The notes below the pieces were generated by a model, which ran no database searches, was not told the origin of the DNA, and was given only the letters and a program-made list of their open reading frames with translations. DNA of 64,000 nucleotides from RYN-230 sp963793825 (GTDB lineage Bacteria; Actinomycetota; Actinomycetes; Streptosporangiales; Streptosporangiaceae): NCBI GenBank assembly GCA_963793825.1, contig CAWCBE010000005.1, positions 62,001-126,000 of the forward strand, written 5' to 3'. Positions 18,109 to 25,806 of the stretch are shown piece by piece. The translations under genes were made by a program, and so were the position numbers. Position 1 is the first letter of the stretch. Each line of letters begins with the position of its first letter.

Positions 18109-19404
18109 TCACCGGGAGCGCGGGCCGGCCTGGCCAGCCCCGGCCTCGAAGGCCAGGAAAGCGTCCAGCGTGGGCCGGATGGGGGGAACTGACGGCGCGG
18201 CGTCGGCGACCGCGTCCAGCGTCTTGAGGCCGTCCCCGGAGTTGATGATAACGGTCTCGGCCTCCGGATCCAGCTGCCCCGCGGCGAGCAGGCTGAGCAG
18301 CACGCCCAGGGTGACCCCGCCCGCCGTCTCGCCGAAGATGCCCTCCGTGGCGGCGAGCAGCCGCATCGCGGACACCACCGCGTCGTCGTCCACGTCGGCC
18401 ACCGCGCCGCCGGTGCGCCGGACCACATCCAGCACGTAAGGCCCGTCAGCCGGGTTGCCGATCGCCAGCGACTTGGCGATGGTGGCCGGGCGGACTGGCT
18501 GCACGACGTCATGCCCGCTGCGGAAGGCGGCGGCTACCGGTGAGCACCCGGTGGCCTGCGCGCCGAATACCCGGTACGGCGTGTCCTCCACCAGGCCGAG
18601 CTCGATCAGCTCACGGAACGCCTTGTCGATCTTCACCAGCTGGGCGCCGGAGGCGACCGGGATCACGATCTGCGCGGGCAGGCGCCAGCCGAGCTGCTCG
18701 GCGATCTCGTACCCGATGGTCTTGGAACCCTCGGCATAGTAAGGACGGACGTTGACGTTCACGAACGCCCAGTCCTCGCGCTCGTCCGCGAGCTCGGAGG
18801 CCAGCCGGTTGACGTCGTCGTAACTGCCCAGCACGGGCACGAGCGTGCCGCCGTAGACGGCAGTGGCCACGATCTTCTGCGGCTCCAGGTCGGACGGGAT
18901 GAGCACCACCGACCGGATCCCGGCCCGGGCCGCGGCGGCGGCCACGGCGTTGGCCAGGTTCCCGGTGGACGGGCAGGCCAGTACCTTGAAACCCAGCTCA
19001 ATGGCGGCGGCCAGGGCCACCGCCACCACCCGGTCCTTGAAGGAGTGGGTGGGGTTGGCCCGCTCGTCCTTCACCCACAGCGCGCGCATGCCGAGCTCGC
19101 GGCCGAGCTGATCGGCCCGGACCAGCCGGGTCCAGCCGGGCTCGGTGTTGGGCGCGGCGGCCACGTCCGGGGGCACCGGCAGCAGGCTTGCGTAACGCCA
19201 GATGCTGGCCGGGCCGGCCTCGATCGCCGCCCGGGTCAGCTGCGGGTAGTCGTAGCGGACCTCGAGCGGCCCGAAACATTCCGCGCAGGCGTGCGTCGAG
19301 CCGAGCGGGTAGGTCTGGCCGCATTCCCGGCAGCCGAGGCTGCTGGCATACCCGAAGCGGGAGGGAGCGGGTGAACTGGTCGTTGCGGGCGGCGGTGTGC
19401 TCAC
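18109..19404 (-). CDS. thrC: Threonine-synthase-like PLP enzyme under a SAM riboswitch
   Basis: A 431-residue fold-type II PLP enzyme. An N-terminal zinc-ribbon-like pair CRECGQTYP (Cys25, Cys28) and CAECFGPL (Cys40, Cys43) is followed by the PLP lysine Lys123 in NPTHSFKDR; PSTGNLANAVAA and GETAGGVTLGV are the phosphate-loop and late conserved segments. Family knowledge: threonine synthases convert O-phosphohomoserine to threonine. Here the gene lies behind a SAM riboswitch and before a sulfur-carrier gene, which fits a sulfur reaction better, for example homocysteine formation from O-phosphohomoserine; this is inference. GTG 19404 follows GAGGAGAAAGG, whose first part is the 3' strand of riboswitch helix P1. 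A second, ordinary thrC would be expected elsewhere. Confidence 0.88.
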   Translation of the reverse strand: MSTPPPATTSSPAPSRFGYASSLGCRECGQTYPLGSTHACAECFGPLEVRYDYPQLTRAAIEAGPASIWRYASLLPVPPDVAAAPNTEPGWTRLVRADQLGRELGMRALWVKDERANPTHSFKDRVVAVALAAAIELGFKVLACPSTGNLANAVAAAAARAGIRSVVLIPSDLEPQKIVATAVYGGTLVPVLGSYDDVNRLASELADEREDWAFVNVNVRPYYAEGSKTIGYEIAEQLGWRLPAQIVIPVASGAQLVKIDKAFRELIELGLVEDTPYRVFGAQATGCSPVAAAFRSGHDVVQPVRPATIAKSLAIGNPADGPYVLDVVRRTGGAVADVDDDAVVSAMRLLAATEGIFGETAGGVTLGVLLSLLAAGQLDPEAETVIINSGDGLKTLDAVADAAPSVPPIRPTLDAFLAFEAGAGQAGPRSR

Positions 19405-19419
19405 GTGGCGAGGCCTTTC

Positions 19420-19556
19420 TCCTCATCTGCCCCATCGGCCGGATGGCCGCGGGCCGGACTTGGCACCTGTCACGGGAATGGCCTCGCGGGCACACCTCAC
19501 CGTGATGGTTGCCGGGGCTTCACCGGGCCGTATCCCTCCACCCCTCTGGATGAGCG
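19420..19556 (-). ncRNA. SAM riboswitch (SAM-I/SAM-IV clan) leader of the thrC-like gene
   Basis: The minus-strand leader carries the S-box core in order: CTCATCCAGAGGGGTGGAGG, then GGATACGGCCCGGTGAAGCC, CCGGCAACC, a P3 stem TCACGG/CCGTGA, and GGTGCCAAGTCC. The P1 helix is closed by CTCATC (19549-19554) and GATGAG (19422-19427). CCATC/GATGG just before forms a further hairpin. The P1 3' strand runs directly into the Shine-Dalgarno GAGGAGAAAGG, and the GTG start is 18 bases further. So ligand-stabilised P1 would hide the ribosome site: translational OFF control by SAM. Class I versus IV needs a covariance model. Confidence 0.9.
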
Positions 19557-19629
19557 TTATGAAGTTGTACCTTGTACTCTAACCGATGCACCACGCGCGC
19601 CCCCGGCCGCTTCCGGCTAGCCTCACCTC

Positions 19630-21255
19630 ATGACCGCGCATCAGCGGGTCCTCATCGCCTCCAACCGGGGACCGGTCTCGTTCAGCCTCGGCGAGGACGG
19701 CTCCCTGGTGGCCAGTCGGGGAGCGGGCGGCCTGGTCTCCGGGCTGTCCTCGGTGGGCGGCCAGGCCGACGTGCTGTGGGTGTGCGCCGCGCTCAGCGAC
19801 GCCGACCGGGCCGCGGCGCGCAGTGCCCCGGACGGCCGGATCGACGCCGGCCCGGCCGCGGCCCTGCTCGGCGGCGGGCCGGCCGGGAATGGCGAGGCCG
19901 CCACCCGCGAGGCCGGGAGCAGCATCCGGCCCGCCGTGCTGATGCTGGACATCCCGCCGGTCACCTTCCAGCGCGCGTACAACTCCGTGGCCAACTCGAC
20001 GCTGTGGTTCGTGCACCACATGCTGTACGACGCGCCCAACGAGCCGGCCTTCGGGCACGCGTTCCGCCGGGAGTGGGAGTCGTTCCGCAGCTACAACGCC
20101 GCCTTCGCGGCGGCGCTGGCCAAGAGCACCGGGGAGTCGGACGGGGACCCCGCCGTCCCGGTCCGGGCCATGGTCCAGGACTACCACCTGCCGCTGGTCC
20201 CGCGGATGCTCGCCGACCAGGGCACGGGCGTGCGGATCGCGCACTTCTCGCACACGCCCTGGGCGCCGCCGGACTATTACCGGCTGCTCCCCGACGAGGT
20301 GGGCCGCGAGGTGCTCGACGGCATGCTCGGCGCGGACCATGCCGGGTTCCTGTGCCGGCGCTGGGCGGAGGCGTTCCTGGCCTGCTGCGCGGAGTTCCTC
20401 GACGCCGAGGTGGACCTGCAGCGGCGGCTCGTCCGGCACCGCGGTCACCTCACCACGGTCGGCGTGCACCCGCTCGGGGTGGACGCCGCGGAACTGCGCG
20501 ACCGGGCCGCGGCCGCGGACGTGCAGGCCCACGTGGTAGCGCTGGGGGAGGCCACCCGCGGTCGGCAGCTGATCGTCCGCATCGACCGGACCGAGCCGTC
20601 CAAGAACATCGTGCGCGGCCTGGCCGCCTACCGTGAGCTGCTGGTCAGGCACCCGGAATGGCGGGGCCGGGTGACCCATGTGGCCTTCGCCTACCCGTCC
20701 CGGCATGACCTGCCGGAGTACCGGGAGTACACCGCGCGGGTACAGCGGATGGCGGCCGAGATCGTGGACGAGTTCGGCACCGTCAACTGGGATCCGCTGA
20801 TCCTCCAGGTCAACGACGACTACCCGCGGTCCCTGGCCGCCTATCAGCTGGCCGATGTGCTGCTGGTGAACCCGATCCGGGACGGGATGAACCTGGTCGC
20901 CAAGGAGGGTCCCATCCTGGCCGAGCGGGGCTGCGTGCTGGTCCTGTCTACCGAGGCCGGCGCGGCGGCGGAACTCGGCCCGGACGCCCTGCTGGTCAAC
21001 CCGTTCGACGTGACGCGGACGGCGGAGGCGCTGCACGAAGCGCTACTCATGCCCGATACCGAGCGGTACCGGCGGCGCGCTGCCCTGGCCGCGGCAGGCG
21101 CCGCCCTCCCGCCCAGCGCCTGGCTGCACGCCCAGCTTGACGCGCTGGACCGGGTCGCGGAGCAGCCGCCACCGCCCGCCCGGCCGTCGCTGCGGTCCCG
21201 GCTGCCCGGCCGCCGCACCCGGAGCCGGCCGGAGACCGGGAACGCCGGGGCCTAG
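19630..21255 (+). CDS. otsA: Trehalose-6-phosphate synthase (GT20)
   Basis: A 541-residue GT20 glycosyltransferase making trehalose 6-phosphate from a nucleotide-glucose and glucose 6-phosphate. Conserved segments: RVLIASNRGPVSF and RGAGGLVSGL at the N-terminus (sugar-phosphate binding), HFSHTPWAPPDYYRLLP, RIDRTEPSKNIVRGLAAY (donor-site Arg and Lys), and NPIRDGMNLVAKEG near the C-terminus. No otsB follows. It is divergent from the thrC-like gene; the start ATG has only a weak ribosome site and may be nearly leaderless. Expected role: osmolyte and stress sugar, cytoplasmic. Confidence 0.93.
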   Translation: MTAHQRVLIASNRGPVSFSLGEDGSLVASRGAGGLVSGLSSVGGQADVLWVCAALSDADRAAARSAPDGRIDAGPAAALLGGGPAGNGEAATREAGSSIRPAVLMLDIPPVTFQRAYNSVANSTLWFVHHMLYDAPNEPAFGHAFRREWESFRSYNAAFAAALAKSTGESDGDPAVPVRAMVQDYHLPLVPRMLADQGTGVRIAHFSHTPWAPPDYYRLLPDEVGREVLDGMLGADHAGFLCRRWAEAFLACCAEFLDAEVDLQRRLVRHRGHLTTVGVHPLGVDAAELRDRAAAADVQAHVVALGEATRGRQLIVRIDRTEPSKNIVRGLAAYRELLVRHPEWRGRVTHVAFAYPSRHDLPEYREYTARVQRMAAEIVDEFGTVNWDPLILQVNDDYPRSLAAYQLADVLLVNPIRDGMNLVAKEGPILAERGCVLVLSTEAGAAAELGPDALLVNPFDVTRTAEALHEALLMPDTERYRRRAALAAAGAALPPSAWLHAQLDALDRVAEQPPPPARPSLRSRLPGRRTRSRPETGNAGA

Positions 21256-21298
21256 CGAGCGGCGGGCTGGGCGGCCAGCGGCCCGGACGCCGTGCGGG

Positions 21299-21562
21299 TC
21301 ACCAGGTGCTGCCGTCCGGCCGGTCCGGTCCGGCCGTGCGCATCCGGTGCCGCCGGGCCCGCTGCCGCCGCAGCCGGGTGACCAGGGCCGGGTCGAACAC
21401 GAGGGCCTCCGGGCGGTCAATGAGCTCGTTCAGCAGCTGGTAGTAGCTGGTCGCGGTCATCCCCAGGACCTCACGGATCTCCTGCTCCTTCGCCCCCGGA
21501 GACCGCCACCAGTTCCGCTCGAAGGCAAGGACCCGCGTCTCGCGTTCGGACAGCGCCGTCAT
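21299..21562 (-). CDS. DUF3263 protein
   Basis: An 87-residue actinobacterial DUF3263 protein: LSERETRVLAFERNWWRSPG, AKEQEIREVLGMTATSYYQL and LNELIDRPEALVFDPALV are the family core, which resembles a sigma-region-4-like helix-turn-helix. The C-terminus is basic (RRQRARRHRMR). Function unknown; DNA binding is a guess from the HTH-like fold. Start ATG 21562 follows GGGAGGG at close spacing; ATG 21574 or 21592 are alternatives. Confidence 0.85.
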   Translation of the reverse strand: MTALSERETRVLAFERNWWRSPGAKEQEIREVLGMTATSYYQLLNELIDRPEALVFDPALVTRLRRQRARRHRMRTAGPDRPDGSTW

Positions 21563-21642
21563 CTGCCCTCCCATGCCTGTCAGAAGCCTCATCCTAGGTC
21601 GGCTCTATGCGCGGTGCCCATGCCTGCGTAGGCTCTGCCATC

Positions 21643-22461
21643 GTGGCTTCCTTCGACTGCATAACGTTCCTTACCGACTACGGCCTGGAGGATGGGTTCG
21701 TCGCGGCCTGCCATGGAGTGGCGGCCCGGATCGCGCCCGGGATCAGGCTGATCGACATCACCCACCTGGTACCGCCGGGTGACGTCCGCCGCGGGGCCGC
21801 GGTGCTCGCGCAGACGGTGCCGTACCTGCCACCGGGAGTGCATGTCGCCGTGGTGGACCCGGGTGTGGGCACAGCCCGGCGCGGCATTGCCGTGGCAGCC
21901 GGTCATTGCATCCTGGTCGGCCCGGACAACGGCCTGCTGTCCTGGGCCGTGGCCGCCCTGGGCGGCGCGGCCGAGGCCTGCCAGCTGACCAATGGCGAGC
22001 TGTGGCTGCACCCGGTCTCGCCGACATTCCATGGCCGGGACATCTTCACCCCCGTCGCGGCGCACCTGTCGGGCGGCGCCGAACTGGCCTCGGTCGGCAC
22101 GCCGCTCGACCCGTCAGAACTGGTGACGCTGCCCGCGCCGACCAGCCGGGTGCATGACGGCGAGGCGGAAGGTGAGGTGATGTCGGTGGACCGGTTTGGC
22201 AACGTGCAGCTGTCCATCGCCGCCTCGGACGCCGACCGGCTCGGGCTGGGGTTCGGCTCACCCGTGGTGGTGCGCTGCGGGCGGCGCCAGCTGACCGTGC
22301 CATACCTGGAGACGTTCGCCGCGGTGGCTCCAGGGGAGATCGTCGCCTTCACCGACAGCGCCGGGCTGATCTCGCTGGCGGTCAACGGCGGGGACGCTGC
22401 CGAGCAGCTCGGGCTGCCCCCGGGGGCCCACGTCCGGCTGTCCGCGGCCGCCCCGGCCTGA
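21643..22461 (+). CDS. SAM hydroxide adenosyltransferase (DUF62; chlorinase/fluorinase family)
   Basis: A 272-residue member of the SAM hydrolase family related to fluorinase and SalL. FLTDYGLEDGFVAACHG, VAVVDPGVGTARRGIAV, GPDNGLLSWAV and the late TFHGRDIFTPVAAHL with the Asp-Arg-His water-activating set are present, and the large insertion loop of true fluorinases is not. It should split SAM to adenosine and methionine. GTG 21643 fits the family N-terminus better than ATG 21607. It lies 2.1 kb from the SAM-riboswitch unit, a suggestive but unproven link to SAM balance. Confidence 0.88.
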   Translation: MASFDCITFLTDYGLEDGFVAACHGVAARIAPGIRLIDITHLVPPGDVRRGAAVLAQTVPYLPPGVHVAVVDPGVGTARRGIAVAAGHCILVGPDNGLLSWAVAALGGAAEACQLTNGELWLHPVSPTFHGRDIFTPVAAHLSGGAELASVGTPLDPSELVTLPAPTSRVHDGEAEGEVMSVDRFGNVQLSIAASDADRLGLGFGSPVVVRCGRRQLTVPYLETFAAVAPGEIVAFTDSAGLISLAVNGGDAAEQLGLPPGAHVRLSAAAPA

Positions 22462-22564
22462 GCCACCCGCCGCGCGGGTGGACCGGCCGGGTCATCCGCA
22501 ACGCTCCCCCTCCCGAACCGGGCCGAACGTGGCACAATGCCCGAGGGCTCAACGGGAGGGCACT

Positions 22565-25067
22565 ATGGCGCAGCGGCTCCGTGGCCGGGCGACGTCGGCT
22601 GTTGCCGCGGGTGTAGCGGCAGCGTGCCTCGCAATGGCGGCCGGGCCGGCCTTCGCGGACACGGTCCGTAACCAAGAGTGGTGGCTCCACTCCCTGCACG
22701 TGACCAAGGCCTGGCTGTCCAGCCGCGGCAACGGGGTGACCGTGGCCGTCCTGAATACCGGGGTCGACCCGGCCCAGCCGGACCTGGCCGGATCAGTCAC
22801 CACCGGCCGGGACTTCACCGGCTCTGGCCGGACGCCGGGAGGCCAGTTCTGGGGGGCGAACGGCACCGCCGTGGCCAGCCTGATCGCCGGCCATGGGCAC
22901 GGCCCACAGCACCAGGCCGGCATCATCGGCGTGGCACCGCAAGCCAAGATCCTCTCCATCCGGGTCACCCTGGAGGCGGGCGACCCGCTGCTGGCCAATG
23001 CAGCGACGGTGGCAGCGCTGCCCCGGGCCATCGCCCGCGGGATCAGCGCGGCGGTGCGCCAGGGCGCCCAGGTGATTGACCTGCCGCTGGACCCGGCCAC
23101 GTTGGCCGGCGGAAACACCAGCGGCGGCAGCCCGCTGGAGCGCAGCGCGGTGCAGGCCGCGCTGGGCAAGGGCGTGGTCCTGGTCGCGCCGGCTGGCGAC
23201 AACGGCGCCGGGACCGACAGCGTGAACTACCCGGCCGCCTACCCTGGGGTCATCTCGGTCGGCGCGTTCAACAGCACCTTCACCAGGGCGGCGTTCAGCA
23301 GCCGCCAGCCGTACGTGACGCTGACGGCCGCCGGGGACGGCGTCATCGCGGCCAGCGGGACGGCCGGCTACGCCAAGCTGGCCAGTACCACCGCCGCCAG
23401 TGCGATGGTGGCGGGCATCGCGGCCCTCATCAAGGCGCAGTTCCCCGCGCTCAGCCCGGCCCAGGTGGAGCAGGCCCTGACCGGCAGCACCGTGTTCCAT
23501 CCTGCGGCCGGCCAGCAGGCCGGCTCCGGCGCGGGGACGGTGGACGCCGCCGCGGCCCTGGTCTCGGCGGCCCGGATCTACGCGACGATGACGGCGAGCC
23601 ATGCGACGGCGAGCCCGGTGACGCCCACCCCCCCGGCCGCGCCGAAGGTGGCGGTGCACACCACCAGCCTGTGGACCGCGCTGCGCTACCCGGTGCTGGG
23701 CATCGCCGCGATCCTGCTGCTCGCGGTCGTGGCCCTGATCTTGGTCCGCGTCCGGCAGCGCCGGGAACTGGACGCCCGGCTGGCACCGCTGCGGGCGGCC
23801 GCCCAGGCGACCCAGGCGACCCGCGCCACCCGGCCGGGCCTGCCCGGCCGGGAGGATGAGCCGCTGCCGCCGGGGGTCCGCCGCGCGCCCTTCGATGACC
23901 CCGCCTTCGTGCCGCCCTCGTTCCGGGACCCGGCGTTCCACGCGTCACCGCTCGGCGCCCCCGCCCTCAGCAGCCCGGCCCTCAGCAGCCCGGCCCTGAG
24001 CGGCCCGGTGCTGCGCAACCCGGTGTTCGGTGATCCGGGGGAGAATGGCTCGGCCTACAGCGCCGGCCCCGGGCCCCCCCGCCCTGGAAGATCCGGCCTT
24101 CGGCACGGCCGCAACTGGCTCCCCCGCCCTCGGGAGAGCCAGCCAATCCGACATCGCGGCGGCTGAAGCGGCCTTCCTCCGGGGCGTGCCCGGGCAGGCG
24201 CCGTTCAGTAACGCCTCGTCCGACGCCCCCGCCCCGGACGAGGCGGCGGCGCCTGGCTCGCCGTTCGGCCGGCCCACGGCCGGCGACGCACCCGGGCCGC
24301 CGCTGCGCACGCTGGGATCGGCGCACCGGCTGAATGCGGTCCGGGCACCCAAGACCACCGGGCGTCCCCCGTGGGGACCAGCCGAGAAGCCAGAAGGCGA
24401 GCTGCCCTGGATGGACGCCCCGGCGCGGCCCCCGGCCGCGCGGCTGGTGCCACCGCGGCGGCCCTTCCCGGCCGGCGGTGACGCCGGGCCGGGAACCTCG
24501 CCGGCGGGCGGCACGGGCGGCCCAGGCAGCACGGCCGGCGGCCCAGGCAGCACCGCCGGCGGCCCAGGCAGCACCGGCGGCGGCCCAGGCAGCACCGCCG
24601 GCGGCCCAGGCAGCACCGCCGGCGGCCCAGGCAGCACCGGCGGCGGCCCAGGCAGCACCGGCGGCCCAGGCAGCACCGGCGGCGGCCCAGGCAGCACCGG
24701 CGGCCCAGGCAGCACCGCCGGCGGCCCAGGCAGCACCGGCGGCGGCCCAGGCAGCACCGGCGGCCCAGGCAGCACCGGCGGCCCAGGCAGCACCGGCGGC
24801 GGCCCAGGCAGCACCGGCGGCGGCCCAGGCAGCACCGGCGGCCCAGGCAGCACCGGCGGCGGCCCAGCGCGGCGGCCCAGCACGGGCCGGAGCCAGGCCC
24901 CGGACCTCGAGCCGCCCTTCCCGGGGACGGCAGGCGGCCCGCCGGGCAACCTGTTCGGCCCGGTGGATGAGCCAGAACCGGCCCCACGGCGGGTGTTTGC
25001 GTGGAACCCCTCGGACAGCACGGAGGCACTCCCCCGCATCCGACCGGACGACGCCGAGCCGAACTAG
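22565..25067 (+). CDS. Catalytically dead subtilase (mycosin-like) with TM and PGST repeat tail; frameshifted
   Basis: ATG 22565 follows GGGAGGG. Residues 1-31 are a signal peptide; about 35-340 are an S8 subtilase/mycosin fold; 372-396 is a membrane helix (YPVLGIAAILLLAVVALILV); a long cytoplasmic Pro/Gly-rich tail follows. All catalytic positions are changed: Asp to Asn64 (VAVLNTGVD), His to Asn99 (NGTAVASLIAG), oxyanion Asn to Asp212 (APAGDNG), Ser to Thr276 (STTAASAMVAG). It should not cut protein. The first frame stops at 24166, but the tail with DPAF-like repeats carries on in the next frame (ALEDPAF) past a CCCCCCCC run at 24074-24081 and ends at 25067, giving about 834 residues. Mycosins belong to type VII secretion; no other ESX gene is here. 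Confidence 0.8.
24516..24866 (+). repeat. In-frame 18/21-bp tandem repeat encoding GGPGST units
   Basis: GGCGGCCCAGGCAGCACC units, some with one extra Gly or Ala codon, encode 17 copies of PGST separated by GG, GGG or AGG. The array is in the cytoplasmic tail of the pseudo-subtilase and forms a flexible, probably unstructured stretch. Unit lengths stay a multiple of three. Confidence 0.9.
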
Positions 25068-25083
25068 CTGTCCGGCAACCCCG

Positions 25084-25773
25084 CTAGCGGGGCGTGTCGC
25101 CGTTCATCTCGGCCTTGCGGACCGAGGCGTAGACCGGGACGTACTCCTGCCCGGAGAGGCCGCCGATGGCCCGGACCACCTCGTCGGTCACGGCCCGCCG
25201 GGCCTTACCCGGCGAGCGCTCATCCTGGTACGCCTCGAAGCTGAGCGGCTTGCCGATCCGGATCGACACCTGGTACATCCGGGGCACCGCATGCCCGGGC
25301 GGCAGGATCCGGTCGGTGCCCATCATGGCGACCGGGATGACCGGGAGCCCCGAGTTGAGCGCCAGCCAGCCGACCCCGGTGCGGCCGCGGTACAGCCGCC
25401 CGTCCGGGGACCGGGTGCCTTCGGGGTAGATGCCGAATAGCCCCCCGCTGCGCAGCAGGGCCAGCGCGGCGTCCAGCATGTCCTGGGCCGCCCGGGAACT
25501 GGCCCGGTCCACCGACAACTGCTTGGTGGCCCGCATGTACGCACCGGTGAGCCGCTGGGTGAAGCCGGTGCCGGTGAAGTACTCCGACTTGGCCGCGAAC
25601 GTGAGCGGCCGGTCGAGCATCAGCGGCAGGAATATGGAGTCCACGATGGACAGGTGGTTGGACGCCAGGATGGCGCCCCCAGCAGGCGGGATGTGCTCCA
25701 GCCCGGTGATCTTCGGTCGCCACAGCAGATGCAGCAGCGGGCCGGCCACGATCCTGGAAAACCGGTATTGCAC
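25084..25773 (-). CDS. plsC: 1-acyl-sn-glycerol-3-phosphate acyltransferase
   Basis: A 229-residue PlsC-family acyltransferase of phospholipid synthesis (lysophosphatidate to phosphatidate). The catalytic NHxxxxD motif is ASNHLSIVDSIF and the acyl-acceptor motif is YPEGTRSPDG; GLPVIPVAMMGTDRI is motif IV. Membrane-associated. It converges on the pseudo-subtilase gene with 16 bp between stops, and a perfect palindrome CCCCGCTAGCGGGG spans its own stop. It is 33 bp downstream of the 772-residue membrane protein gene, probably the same transcript. Confidence 0.92.
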   Translation of the reverse strand: MQYRFSRIVAGPLLHLLWRPKITGLEHIPPAGGAILASNHLSIVDSIFLPLMLDRPLTFAAKSEYFTGTGFTQRLTGAYMRATKQLSVDRASSRAAQDMLDAALALLRSGGLFGIYPEGTRSPDGRLYRGRTGVGWLALNSGLPVIPVAMMGTDRILPPGHAVPRMYQVSIRIGKPLSFEAYQDERSPGKARRAVTDEVVRAIGGLSGQEYVPVYASVRKAEMNGDTPR

Positions 25774-25806
25774 CCACGTACTCCCGACTCGATCCGCACT
25801 GGCTGC

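Noticed and set aside
24074..24081. Programmed ribosomal frameshifting at the C8 run
   Set aside because: There is no following stem-loop or pseudoknot that I can see and no known example in this family; an error or slippage mutation is simpler.
24516..24866. Regular repeats that might suggest a CRISPR array
   Set aside because: The units are continuous, have no unique spacers, and keep a reading frame encoding GGPGST.
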